This document shows positions 1-7,342 of a stretch of 64,000 bases of DNA, in pieces. Both the position numbers and the translations under genes were made by a program. A model generated the notes under the pieces. The model worked only from the letters and a program-made list of their open reading frames with translations, was not told the DNA's origin and ran no database searches. This DNA is from Prevotella sp. UBA6994 (GTDB taxonomy: Bacteria > Bacteroidota > Bacteroidia > Bacteroidales > Bacteroidaceae), in contig DJXW01000016.1 of the NCBI GenBank assembly GCA_002449845.1, positions 124,001 to 188,000 of the forward strand, written 5' to 3'. The stretch's first letter is position 1. Each line of letters opens with the position of its first letter.

Positions 1-2
1 CT

Positions 3-299
3 TCTACCCCAGAGGCTATCAAGGTGTTCCAAGATGCTAAGATTCTCTACTCTCCTGGTAAGGCTGCTAACGCTGGTGGTGTGGCTGTATCTGGATTGGA
101 AATGAGCCAAAACTCTGAGCGTCTGCACTGGAGCCGTGAGGAAGTTGACCAGAAGTTGCACGACATCATGAACGACATTCACGCTAATTGTGTGAAGTAT
201 GGAACAGAAGCCGACGGATACGTGAACTATGTAAAGGGTGCTAACGTGGCTGGATTCCTGAAAGTTGCCAAAGCTATGATGGCACAGGGTATTGTATAA
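3..299 (+). CDS. gdhA: NADP-type glutamate dehydrogenase, C-terminal fragment
   Basis: This is the last 98 residues of a gene that begins upstream of the window. The residues from PGKAANAGGVAVSGLEMSQN onward are the characteristic C-terminal part of hexameric bacterial glutamate dehydrogenases (Glu/Leu/Phe/Val dehydrogenase family), including the SGLEMSQN stretch and the end GFLKVAKAMMAQGIV. The enzyme interconverts 2-oxoglutarate plus ammonia and glutamate in the cytoplasm and is a main ammonia-assimilation route in Bacteroidales. Only the fragment is visible, so the coenzyme type is inferred from the family most common in this group. A strong hairpin terminator follows 25 bases after the stop, so the gene ends its transcript here. 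Confidence 0.93.
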   Translation, partial: STPEAIKVFQDAKILYSPGKAANAGGVAVSGLEMSQNSERLHWSREEVDQKLHDIMNDIHANCVKYGTEADGYVNYVKGANVAGFLKVAKAMMAQGIV

Positions 300-323
300 G
301 CATATAAATCCTATACCTTATAT

Positions 324-353
324 AAAAAGGCTGTCTTTCCGACAGCCTTTTTT
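324..353 (+). terminator. Rho-independent terminator after gdhA
   Basis: A perfect stem AAAAAGGCTGTC / GACAGCCTTTTT with a 5-base loop and a T-run at its 3' side. The flanking A-run also gives it a T-run on the opposite strand, so it may stop the minus-strand gene ending at 412 as well. Confidence 0.92.
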
Positions 354-411
354 CGTATCATAGGTGTACTGAATAACTTTTTAATTGCGTATAACATCCT
401 ACGATTCTTCA

Positions 412-1002
412 TTATTCATCATTTGCATCGAAGATCTCTGGAGGAAAGCGAAGTTCGTCTTCTGGGTCATCCTGATAGTCGTCATAATAATCTTGGTAAT
501 ACGAAGCCTCATCAAACTGTCGGTTTATTCCCCTACTCCTCACCTCTTGCATCTGTCTGACAATCGCTTGGTGATGAGCCACCACATAATCATACATCTG
601 CTGAGTAGTTGTTAACTTGGCGTTGCAATACCATTCAAAGTGTCCACTAATGGCTGGCCAGTCGTGATGTTTTCTCACAATCAGATTACCACCAGATTCA
701 CCAACCACCTCATACTCTTCATCCTCCATTTCATAGCCAGGTTCAATGTCAAGTGTATAGTAGTATTTTCCTAAATCCAATGGCCAGTCCGCAGACAAGG
801 ACTTCGGCTGTCGTTCTTTTGGACTTATTGGATTAACTTCTATTTGTTCTTCTGTCTTGGCTACGGGCAGAAGTTCATCCCTTGTGTCTTGCCTTGACTG
901 ACCACTTCCCGAAGAAATCAGGAAGTGGTAGCCAAGCAGATAGAGAACAATAATCAATACGATAATGGCTTTATCTGTCGTTTTGAATTTAGAATCTGGC
1001 AT
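412..1002 (-). CDS. Hypothetical membrane-anchored acidic protein
   Basis: I do not recognise this 196-aa protein. One transmembrane helix is visible at about residues 12-30 (AIIVLIIVLYLLGYHFLI) after a short basic N-terminus, followed by a soluble domain. The last 40 residues are very rich in Asp, Glu and Tyr (repeated YYQDYYDDYQDD-type composition). The topology suggests a single-pass anchor with a periplasmic or cytoplasmic acidic tail. Its start codon overlaps the stop codon of the GIY-YIG gene (TAATG arrangement at 1000-1004), so the two are probably translationally coupled and belong to the same minus-strand cassette headed by the WYL regulator. Confidence 0.75.
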   Translation of the reverse strand: MPDSKFKTTDKAIIVLIIVLYLLGYHFLISSGSGQSRQDTRDELLPVAKTEEQIEVNPISPKERQPKSLSADWPLDLGKYYYTLDIEPGYEMEDEEYEVVGESGGNLIVRKHHDWPAISGHFEWYCNAKLTTTQQMYDYVVAHHQAIVRQMQEVRSRGINRQFDEASYYQDYYDDYQDDPEDELRFPPEIFDANDE

Positions 1003-1589
1003 TATTCACCTATCTTTCGAGTTCTGAGAACTTTCAATTGCTGGCGATAGTTCAAATTTACTACATTATGATTTTTGTCAAGGTTCAATGGAGGATTGAA
1101 AGCATCTATCAACTTCTGCTCGTCCGCATCAAAATTTGAGTTTGGAACAAAGAGTACCAACAAGCTATTCCGCATCCATGTGGTAATACTCATTTCATCT
1201 TTGTCAGTAAACTTTGTCTTTTTAGAATTAGGGTTCTTGTCTCTTGCTACAAAGGTATATCCCCAAAGGCATCCAAGTGACTTTCGAAGCGTTGATTTCC
1301 CTGCATTATTACCTGTTAAATGTATCTTAAACACCCGTGTATAAAGCGAGTCTTTAGTCACACCCGTATAGAGTACGCGATACTCAGTGCCCTCATAGTT
1401 CAAAGTAGTAAACACAGGTTGCTCCTTAATCATTTCTGTAGGCAACATTACATCAGGTCGAAGCAAAAATATATAGTTCCCAGGTGCTTCAACTGGCAAC
1501 CCCTTTTTTATGTTTGAGGGATCGAATAATTTGTAAGATTCTATTGGTTTCATAACATAAACTTTATTTGATAGTATCTCCATTTTCAT
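1002..1589 (-). CDS. GIY-YIG nuclease-like protein
   Basis: A 195-aa protein with a recognisable GIY-YIG fold. It has a GNYIF strand around residue 37 (the GIY position, degenerate), then VLYTGV (YIG position), an arginine in the following helix (SLYTRVFKIHL), and the family signature GNNAGKSTLRKSLGCLWG. A C-terminal Glu within DEQKLIDAFNPPLNL is where the metal-binding Glu of the family lies. GIY-YIG domains cut DNA in repair, restriction and mobile elements; the target here is unknown. The reading frame overlaps the upstream gene by 26 bases. An alternative start at 1553 (MKPIESYKL) would avoid the overlap. That N-terminus repeats the first six residues of the WYL protein at 2812. Confidence 0.78.
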   Translation of the reverse strand: MKMEILSNKVYVMKPIESYKLFDPSNIKKGLPVEAPGNYIFLLRPDVMLPTEMIKEQPVFTTLNYEGTEYRVLYTGVTKDSLYTRVFKIHLTGNNAGKSTLRKSLGCLWGYTFVARDKNPNSKKTKFTDKDEMSITTWMRNSLLVLFVPNSNFDADEQKLIDAFNPPLNLDKNHNVVNLNYRQQLKVLRTRKIGE

Positions 1590-1905
1590 TAATTAAGCCA
1601 GCATAATACATAATTGCAATAGAGGGAGAGCGCATACGACCAGTGATATATTTACCCTTAAGCAATGTGTTAGTATTGATATTGTCGTTATCAGTATATG
1701 CTAAGTATAAAGTATCAAGATCAATTTTAAATGTCATTCCAGATTCCCTCTGTCCCGTACAAATATTTTTCATACGCTTAATGTTTGTATACATTTTTTG
1801 TTGCTTACCACTGAATATCTGCTTTGGCAGATTATCCACATTATAAAAAAACTGTTCTTTTGTAATCATGATAATTTTGTTAATAGGTAAATATTTTGTT
1901 TTCAA
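1564..1905 (-). CDS. Hypothetical protein in WYL/GIY-YIG cassette
   Basis: I do not recognise this protein of 113 aa (or 101 aa if it starts at the internal Met at 1869, MITKEQFF). It is basic in the first half and ends with RMRSPSIAIMYYAGLI, a pattern that could be a helix-turn-helix or a small DNA-binding cap. It starts 4 bases after the stop of the WYL regulator and overlaps the GIY-YIG gene, so it is clearly part of that operon. No signal peptide or membrane segment is seen. A DNA-related role is a guess from context only. Confidence 0.6.
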   Translation of the reverse strand: MKTKYLPINKIIMITKEQFFYNVDNLPKQIFSGKQQKMYTNIKRMKNICTGQRESGMTFKIDLDTLYLAYTDNDNINTNTLLKGKYITGRMRSPSIAIMYYAGLINENGDTIK

Positions 1906-1909
1906 TTCT

Positions 1910-2812
1910 CTATTTATTGTGTCTCTTCAATGCTTCTTCATACACTTTCTTTACCCGTTCACGAAGTGTCTGTGGACGAATGACGGTAAGGCTACGGCTA
2001 CGAGACAACAACTCCATAACGAAGTCGTTTGTAATACGCAGACGTAAGGTGATACGAAACTCCTTATCGTTATCAACAAGTATTTGCTGGGTATGATGTA
2101 AGGGTACGGATTTTAAGAAACGACCGTCAAGAGCATCATAGCTGAGTTCAATGTCTTCGATAGGCATTTTCGTGTCATTCCAAATGCCATAACAGTCGCG
2201 AAAGAGAGTTTCAACGTCAATACTCTCATCGCGAACAAAATGACAGGACAGAACTTGTAAAGACTTAATACGGTCAAGTCCAAAACTCTTTAGTATGTTA
2301 TTATCCATTGCCAACAAATACCATCGTTTGTTACTTTCTTTGAGGAAATGTGGTTCGACTTGTTTGTGGATTAATTCACCATCGCATCTATAAAGCTCAT
2401 AGTCAAAAGCAATGATACGGGTTTCGCGAATTGCTTGAATAAGTGGCAACATAAGTCGACTACCCATAGGACGGTGATGTTCTGCCAATATGTATTTTTG
2501 CAAATGAGCATCGCTGTTGAGGGCAGCAAGTAAATCAAAGTCAAGCATCATGTCATCGAAACGATCAGACAAATAACCCGTAGAACGTTCAATGGTATAC
2601 TCTCGACCATTGCTTTTCACTTTATAACCAAACTGGATATCAATATCAGTGAAATCACGTTGTAGGGTGCGTAAGCTGACAGAGCGAAAACCTCGTTTTT
2701 TCATTTCATCATTTACAAAGCTAAGTAATTCCTGCGTAGGCACAGGTCTACGACTATACTGTAATCTGTCTATTGTAAGTAGATAACGGATAAGACTTTC
2801 TATTGGTTTCAT
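1910..2812 (-). CDS. WYL-domain transcriptional regulator
   Basis: A 300-aa cytoplasmic regulator. Residues 1-60 form a helix-turn-helix (RPVPTQELLSF...RGFRSVSLRTLQRDF, the usual HTH of this family). Residues about 120-200 hold the WYL domain with the diagnostic RWYLLA stretch followed by FGLDRIKSL. A C-terminal extension domain ends with REKVKKVY-type residues. WYL domains bind nucleic-acid or nucleotide ligands, and many of these proteins repress phage-defence or DNA-damage genes. It is the first gene of a four-gene minus-strand cassette. A -7 element lies 23 bases upstream, with an inverted repeat just beyond it that could be its own operator. Confidence 0.88.
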   Translation of the reverse strand: MKPIESLIRYLLTIDRLQYSRRPVPTQELLSFVNDEMKKRGFRSVSLRTLQRDFTDIDIQFGYKVKSNGREYTIERSTGYLSDRFDDMMLDFDLLAALNSDAHLQKYILAEHHRPMGSRLMLPLIQAIRETRIIAFDYELYRCDGELIHKQVEPHFLKESNKRWYLLAMDNNILKSFGLDRIKSLQVLSCHFVRDESIDVETLFRDCYGIWNDTKMPIEDIELSYDALDGRFLKSVPLHHTQQILVDNDKEFRITLRLRITNDFVMELLSRSRSLTVIRPQTLRERVKKVYEEALKRHNK

Positions 2813-2834
2813 TTGGTTTGGTATTAATTCGATG

Positions 2835-2842
2835 CAAAGTTA
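2835..2842 (-). promoter_or_regulatory. -7 promoter element for the WYL cassette
   Basis: Reads TAACTTTG on the minus strand, matching the Bacteroidetes TAnnTTTG consensus, and lies 23 bases upstream of the WYL start codon. No good -33 TTTG is visible at the right distance. Confidence 0.7.
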
Positions 2843-2853
2843 AATAATGACAG

Positions 2854-2868
2854 CGACAAAAGATGTCG
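2854..2868. promoter_or_regulatory. Inverted repeat near the WYL promoter, possible operator
   Basis: CGACA-aaaga-TGTCG, a 5-bp inverted repeat with a 5-base centre placed where the -33 region of the WYL promoter would be. Position suggests autoregulation; this is inference. Confidence 0.35.
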
Positions 2869-2937
2869 TTCCTTGATTTTTTTTATTATATCTTTCAACT
2901 CGGTTTCATGTACACACTTTCAAAAAACAGGAAAATG

Positions 2938-2985
2938 AGAAGCAAGAGATTAGTCCTCCATTGAAAAGACAAATCTCTTGCTTCT
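2938..2985. repeat. Hairpin repeat, copy 1 (downstream of lrp)
   Basis: A perfect 13-bp stem (AGAAGCAAGAGAT / ATCTCTTGCTTCT) with a 22-base loop containing TTAGTCCTCCATTG. Bases 2942-2963 are identical to 3641-3662 in the same orientation. The flank is made of short degenerate phrases such as CTTACTTTCTTACCTCTTGC. It lies 3' of lrp and may end its transcript. Confidence 0.8.
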
Positions 2986-3031
2986 TACTTTCTTACCTCT
3001 TGCTTCTTAAAATCCTTACTTCTTGAAAGCT

Positions 3032-3514
3032 CTATTCCTCTTTATCCTCTTCCATCTCACAGATAGGCAATTGTCTGTCTATGACAGCATTAAATGCCAC
3101 AATAGTCTCACTTCTTGCCAATCCAAGTGGTTGAAGTTTATCGTGAATGATGTTCAGCAAGTGGTGATTGTTGAAAGCATAAATCTTGATAAACAAGTCG
3201 TAGCCACCCGTAGTATAATGACATTCCACAACTTCGGGAATCTTCTTGAGTTCCTCTACTACATAGTCGAATGTCTCAGGAGCCTTGAGATAAAGACCGA
3301 TATAAGCACAAGTTTGATAACCTATCTTCTCAGGATCGATAATAAACTGCGAACCTTTTAGTACACCAAGATTCGTCAACTTTTGTATTCTTTGATGAAT
3401 GGCAGCCCCACTAACGTTGCATACCCTTGCAACTTCAAGAAAGGGGATACGTGCATCTTCAGCAATCAATTTTAGGATTTTCCTGTCTAATGAGTCTAAT
3501 TGATGTTGTGTCAT
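3032..3514 (-). CDS. Lrp/AsnC family transcriptional regulator
   Basis: 160 aa from the start chosen here. Residues 1-60 form an AsnC-type winged helix (LDSLDRKILKLIAEDARIPF...GAAIHQRIQKL). Residues 70-150 form the RAM ligand-binding domain (VECHYTTGGYDLFIKIYAFN, with the GxYD signature). Such proteins sense amino acids and control nitrogen and amino-acid metabolism genes; the ligand cannot be read from sequence. The longer reading frame would start at 3535, but that codon lies inside the -7 promoter element, so the Met at 3514 (MTQHQLDSLD) is preferred. The C-terminus is acidic (EEDKEE). The gene is flanked on both sides by copies of the same hairpin repeat. Confidence 0.92.
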   Translation of the reverse strand: MTQHQLDSLDRKILKLIAEDARIPFLEVARVCNVSGAAIHQRIQKLTNLGVLKGSQFIIDPEKIGYQTCAYIGLYLKAPETFDYVVEELKKIPEVVECHYTTGGYDLFIKIYAFNNHHLLNIIHDKLQPLGLARSETIVAFNAVIDRQLPICEMEEDKEE

Positions 3515-3532
3515 AATTTTATAATTTTTCCG

Positions 3533-3563
3533 CAAAGATACTATTAAAAAACGAATTTAGCAA
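3533..3563 (-). promoter_or_regulatory. Promoter for the Lrp/AsnC gene
   Basis: Minus-strand -7 element TATCTTTG (3533-3540) and a TTG of a -33 element at 3561-3563, 20 bases apart. It decides the start codon of the downstream gene. Confidence 0.75.
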
Positions 3564-3619
3564 TTTTTTGACATAAAAAATAACAAATTATTCAAATTAT
3601 AAGAAAGTATTTAGGAAAG

Positions 3620-3706
3620 TTAGAAGCAAGAAAGTAAGAGGCAAGAGATTAGTCCTCCATTGGCAAAGCATATCTCTTGCTTCTAACTTTCTTACCTCTT
3701 ACTTTC
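3620..3706. repeat. Hairpin repeat, copy 2 (between lrp and exbD)
   Basis: The second copy of the repeat at 2938-2985, with 22 identical bases at 3641-3662. The stem GCAAGAGAT / ATCTCTTGC is kept. It is surrounded by tandem phrases of about 7-8 bases (AAGTAAG, AGGCAAG and, on the right, the complementary CTTACCT, CTTACTTT). The repeat runs into the exbD gene, supplying its stop codon and last codons. Confidence 0.8.
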
Positions 3707-4168
3707 TTACCTCTTACTATCTCCCGAATAACTAATCCTATATGCTTTTGCTTGACGCAAGCAACGCTTCACTTCGGTAATTATATGCATTGGTGTCTGT
3801 TTGTCAGCCTTTAATGAGACGGTGGCTTGCTCTCTGTCTTGGAGCGACATCCGACTGCGTTCCGCAATGATATAGTCAGTAAGGTTTTCAATGTCAATAA
3901 TCTTATCGTTGACCTGAATGAGATACTTCGCCCTACCCTCTTCGTCAACTTGTCCGTTTGTACCTATATATATATATGTAACAGACGATTTCTTTGCCAA
4001 ACGAGTGAGTTCCGTACCTTGTGGCTTCTCCAAATTCACCTTAGGCGATTCATTTCTCATGTGTGTGACAATCATGAAAAAGAATAGGACGGTAAAAATC
4101 AAATCTGGCAAAGAAGCTGTATTGAGCATGGGAACCGACCTGCGGGTTTGTTTGCGAAACTTAATCAT
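3707..4168 (-). CDS. exbD: ExbD/TolR-type biopolymer transport protein (second of two)
   Basis: 153 aa with the family layout: a short basic cytoplasmic N-terminus, one membrane helix at about 20-38 (LPDLIFTVLFFFMIVTHM) whose conserved Asp (D22) carries the proton-pathway role, and a periplasmic domain. With ExbB it uses the proton-motive force to energise TonB. Its start overlaps the stop of the first exbD by 4 bases. The last three residues (SKR) and the stop codon are encoded inside the intergenic repeat, so the natural C-terminus may have been altered. Two adjacent exbD genes are common in Bacteroidetes. Confidence 0.9.
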   Translation of the reverse strand: MIKFRKQTRRSVPMLNTASLPDLIFTVLFFFMIVTHMRNESPKVNLEKPQGTELTRLAKKSSVTYIYIGTNGQVDEEGRAKYLIQVNDKIIDIENLTDYIIAERSRMSLQDREQATVSLKADKQTPMHIITEVKRCLRQAKAYRISYSGDSKR

Positions 4169-4698
4169 TCCTTCCCTCCTTTCGTGTTCGTGGAATGGTA
4201 GGTCTCGGCAATATGCTGCGGAATCATATCCCGAATCATGATCTTCTGTTGGGTGGTCAGTGATTCAAACGAACTACCATAATGCTTGTTGGCAATGGCA
4301 TTTCTTGCTTCCTTATACGCTTTCACCAATTCGTTTTGCACTTGGAAATACGTATCGTATGACGAGGAAGGATGAGCATCTATCGAAATCAAATGTTCGT
4401 TTCCTACCTTCATGATGAAACGTGAGGCATGATTGCGAAGTTGTCTTACAGACATTTCCTGTCCATCTACCAACAGCAGATTGTTTTCAGTAATCTCCAA
4501 TCGTAACAACTTGTCTTTACTGATAAGTGTTTCCTCCATGACGTGTTCCTTTTCCATGGGAGGCAACTGACGCGTAAGTCCTTTGTCAATGTCCATTGAC
4601 GACACCACCAAGAAGAATATCAACAGCATAAACGAGATGTCTGCCGTTGATGTGGTGTTCAATTCGGGCATTTCCAATTTGTTCTTACGTCTTATCAT
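4165..4698 (-). CDS. exbD: ExbD/TolR-type biopolymer transport protein (first of two)
   Basis: 177 aa. The N-terminus MIRRKNKLEMPELNTTSTAD leads into a single membrane helix at about 22-38 (ISFMLLIFFLVVSSMD) with the conserved Asp at its start (D20). The periplasmic part includes a stretch (YDTYFQVQNELVKAYKEARN) typical of the Bacteroidetes ExbD branch. It works with ExbB and the other ExbD in an inner-membrane energy-transducing complex. The gene lies between the four-helix membrane protein and the second exbD in one operon, overlapping the latter by 4 bases. Confidence 0.93.
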   Translation of the reverse strand: MIRRKNKLEMPELNTTSTADISFMLLIFFLVVSSMDIDKGLTRQLPPMEKEHVMEETLISKDKLLRLEITENNLLLVDGQEMSVRQLRNHASRFIMKVGNEHLISIDAHPSSSYDTYFQVQNELVKAYKEARNAIANKHYGSSFESLTTQQKIMIRDMIPQHIAETYHSTNTKGGKE

Positions 4699-4710
4699 CT
4701 TTAATTGTTA

Positions 4711-5202
4711 TTATGAATTTCCACTTTTACGCCAATTGCGCGAAGCCCCGAATACCACGGAGACAAACGCTATAATAATCAAGATACCACTCGTCCAGAT
4801 AAACATATCAGACAACTTCAACCACCATACGTTTTCGTATGCTTTTCCATTCACCAAGATAGGAGCCTTGGAAGACAAGAGAAAGGTACATATCAATAGG
4901 ATGAACGTACCAATCACCACAATATAAGCATTGCGCTTCACGGGAATGCCATTCTGCAATTTCTCTCCCTTTCCCCTTTTCTTCAACGAATTGAATATTG
5001 ACCATGCAGCAAGACAAATGGCTCCGACAAACAATAGAAACATGAATATTAATAGCACATTGGTCATCATGGGCGCATTGAAACTTGGATTCTCCCAATA
5101 AGGCAGATGATAGCCAATGAGATAAAACATGGAAAAAATCACAACGATGACAGCGACTATCCCATAGAATATTTGCTTGGAAAGTTTTTCTGCCTGTTTC
5201 AT
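4711..5202 (-). CDS. Four-helix membrane protein of the exbB/exbD operon
   Basis: 163 aa with four hydrophobic helices at roughly 12-30, 48-66, 92-110 and 130-150, separated by short loops. No enzymatic motif is visible. The gene is 3 bases downstream of exbB and 12 bases upstream of exbD, a placement seen for an uncharacterised membrane protein in many Bacteroidetes exb clusters. It may be an accessory subunit of the motor complex. That role is inferred from gene order only. Confidence 0.8.
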   Translation of the reverse strand: MKQAEKLSKQIFYGIVAVIVVIFSMFYLIGYHLPYWENPSFNAPMMTNVLLIFMFLLFVGAICLAAWSIFNSLKKRGKGEKLQNGIPVKRNAYIVVIGTFILLICTFLLSSKAPILVNGKAYENVWWLKLSDMFIWTSGILIIIAFVSVVFGASRNWRKSGNS

Positions 5203-5205
5203 AGT

Positions 5206-6060
5206 TTATTTTCCAGCTTGTTTTTTCTTGAGGTTGTTGATCGAATCCATCAGCGAAATGGCCGACTCTTCCATTTGCGAGGTGAGATGATTAATCTTCG
5301 ACAGGATGTAATTGTAAAACAACTGCAACACCAAAGCGACGATGATACCGAAGATGGTGGTTATCAATGCCACCTTCATACCAGCCGCCACCACCGATGC
5401 ATTCAAGTCGCCAGCCATCTGTATGTCATTAAACGCCATCACCATTCCGATGACAGTTCCCAAGAATCCCAACGATGGAGCCATGGCAATGAAGAGGGTA
5501 ATCCATGAACAACCTTTTTCCAAGTTAGCTATTTGAACGGAACCATACGAAGAAATGGAACGTTCAATGTCTTCCAACGGTTCATTGATTCGTTCCAGAC
5601 CTTGATAACAAATGGAAGCCACAGGACCTCTCGTATTTCTGCATTGTTCTTTGGCAGCATCAATCTCACCAGCCATGATTTTTTCATCTAAATCTGCCAC
5701 AAATTTCTTGGCATTAATTTCCGACAGACTCAAATAGATGATACGCTCAATACAGAAAGCCAGTCCTAAGACCAATGCCAATGCCACAAGCGACATAAAG
5801 CCAGCATTTCCTTCTATAAACTTTTTCTTGATGGCTTTATGAAAACCGCCCTCCTCCATTTCCTCCATGTCGGCAAGTTCTTCATCAAATGCCGTTGTCA
5901 GTGAGTCTATCGCCATGCTATCAATCCATGCTTCTTCTACCTCCGCCTGAGAGGGAGAAGCCGACTGAGCGGCTACGGATGCTTGATTAGTCATTAGTGA
6001 CATTATTAGCAAACAAACGATGCAAAGCATTCGTCTCATTTCATCAATAAATATTCTCAT
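5206..6060 (-). CDS. exbB: ExbB/MotA/TolQ proton channel family protein
   Basis: 284 aa. The N-terminus has a signal-like hydrophobic segment (about 10-30) followed by an acidic periplasmic stretch (DEELADMEEMEE), then the three helices of the ExbB/TolQ fold at about 92-112, 185-210 and 222-250. The MotA/TolQ signature WITLFIAMAPSLGFLGTVIG is clear. With ExbD it forms the inner-membrane motor that powers TonB-dependent uptake, for which the receptor at 39169 is one possible client. It is the first gene of the four-gene operon and has a good Bacteroidetes promoter. Confidence 0.95.
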   Translation of the reverse strand: MRIFIDEMRRMLCIVCLLIMSLMTNQASVAAQSASPSQAEVEEAWIDSMAIDSLTTAFDEELADMEEMEEGGFHKAIKKKFIEGNAGFMSLVALALVLGLAFCIERIIYLSLSEINAKKFVADLDEKIMAGEIDAAKEQCRNTRGPVASICYQGLERINEPLEDIERSISSYGSVQIANLEKGCSWITLFIAMAPSLGFLGTVIGMVMAFNDIQMAGDLNASVVAAGMKVALITTIFGIIVALVLQLFYNYILSKINHLTSQMEESAISLMDSINNLKKKQAGK

Positions 6061-6093
6061 GTCTGTTTTTCTTTTCTAAACCAAATTTGCTTG

Positions 6094-6124
6094 CAAAGAT
6101 ATACAAAAAAATAGAAATACTCAA
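6094..6124 (-). promoter_or_regulatory. Promoter for the exbB operon
   Basis: Minus-strand TATCTTTG at 6094-6101 with TTG at 6122-6124, 20 bases apart. It ends 33 bases before the exbB start codon. Confidence 0.75.
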
Positions 6125-6188
6125 TACCTTTTATGAAAAGTTCACGGTCAACTATCTTAACGTATTTGTTCATATCTTGATTGTATGA

Positions 6189-7235
6189 TCAAAGAGAATC
6201 AATAGATAGGTCATGAAAGGTCCTGCATATTTCTTCAGCCATAGCGTTGAGAGCTACACATTCGGAACGGCTGATGTGACGTTTTCCATCGTCGTAGAGC
6301 CAAGGGCTCAGTATCAGCAAACGTCCATCAGCACAGGCATCGAATAAGGCATCTGTTGGTTTGTAATATTCACGGAATCCATTGTCAGTAAGGAGGACGA
6401 AAGGATGTTTTTCCTTTAACAACACCTGCATCACCATCTTCTCCTGCGGTGAGATAAATGGCGATACCATCAACACCCCCTTACGAGCCATCAGCACCCT
6501 ACTGTTCATATAGTCGCGCAGAGCCTGGTTGTCACCATGCTCCGCTGCCTTCACAATGACACTTCTCACATGCACAACATCAAAGTGTTTTTCTGTCAAC
6601 AATGCCACATTGCCTACGCCATCATATTTTCGACCGCCAATCTCAATATCTTTTTGCACCCTAAAATAGCCAGGTTTTAAACGTTTGGTAGCTAACCTCT
6701 GAGGGTTCATCTGAACATAACGAATCATCGAATGCAATTGCCCACGACGAGACAGGGGGCGAATAAATGGCCGTTCGGTAAAAATAGGAAAGGGATAGCT
6801 TTTACCCCCTTCATCCTTTGTCTCTGGTTCTTTTTCACCTTCGTTCATTACTTCCGAATTTAATTCGGAAGAAACTGACAAAGTATAAGCCCTGCCATGT
6901 TTCTTTACCCCTTGCCAATATCCCCGCACAACACTGCGAATACTTGTGTCTATCGCTCGTGTCACATATATAACAGCATGAAGATGATCGGGCATTAGAC
7001 AAAACTGAAGAATACGAATAGCCGTATAATGCTTACACATCACATACAGTTCTTCAACAACAGCATTTCCCAAGGATGTCCGCTCTATTCGTGCCTGCGA
7101 GGGATCGTTTTCAGGTATTACCAGTGTTCCAAGCAACGGTTTACGTGTCGGCACCGTCAACGTAATATGGTACACTCCCACACCTTTCCATGCTGTCCCA
7201 GGCTCTTGCCATTGCCATTTCTCATGCTCAACCAT
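6189..7235 (-). CDS. REP-associated (Y1/HUH) transposase fused to SLOG/DprA-like domain
   Basis: 348 aa. Residues 15-200 are a Y1-type transposase of the IS200/RAYT superfamily: strand VGVYHITLTVP, the HUH motif as HLH at residues 84-86 (CLMPDHLHAVIYV), and the presumed nucleophile Tyr173 in IRYVQMNPQR, the position of the RAYT signature. Such enzymes nick single-stranded DNA at hairpins and are usually domesticated, single-copy genes tied to REP repeats. Residues about 225-340 form a second domain (MVSPFISPQEK, then LLTDNGF, FDACADGRLLILSPW) that resembles the Rossmann-like SLOG/DprA fold. The fusion recurs, to my knowledge, in Bacteroidetes. No terminal inverted repeats of an IS are seen. 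A heptad hairpin lies just upstream. Confidence 0.82.
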   Translation of the reverse strand: MVEHEKWQWQEPGTAWKGVGVYHITLTVPTRKPLLGTLVIPENDPSQARIERTSLGNAVVEELYVMCKHYTAIRILQFCLMPDHLHAVIYVTRAIDTSIRSVVRGYWQGVKKHGRAYTLSVSSELNSEVMNEGEKEPETKDEGGKSYPFPIFTERPFIRPLSRRGQLHSMIRYVQMNPQRLATKRLKPGYFRVQKDIEIGGRKYDGVGNVALLTEKHFDVVHVRSVIVKAAEHGDNQALRDYMNSRVLMARKGVLMVSPFISPQEKMVMQVLLKEKHPFVLLTDNGFREYYKPTDALFDACADGRLLILSPWLYDDGKRHISRSECVALNAMAEEICRTFHDLSIDSL

Positions 7236-7342
7236 ATCGTTTTATTTATCAATTCTGTTTACCAATTGCCCATATCATTCTCAGCGTTTTTGTTTGCCAT
7301 GTGTATGAAGGAGATGGAAGCCTGGAAAGTCTGTAAAAAAAA

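Noticed and set aside
6189..7235. Active IS200-type insertion sequence
   Set aside because: No terminal hairpins at fixed distance, no second copy in the window and a long extra domain; a domesticated RAYT fits better.
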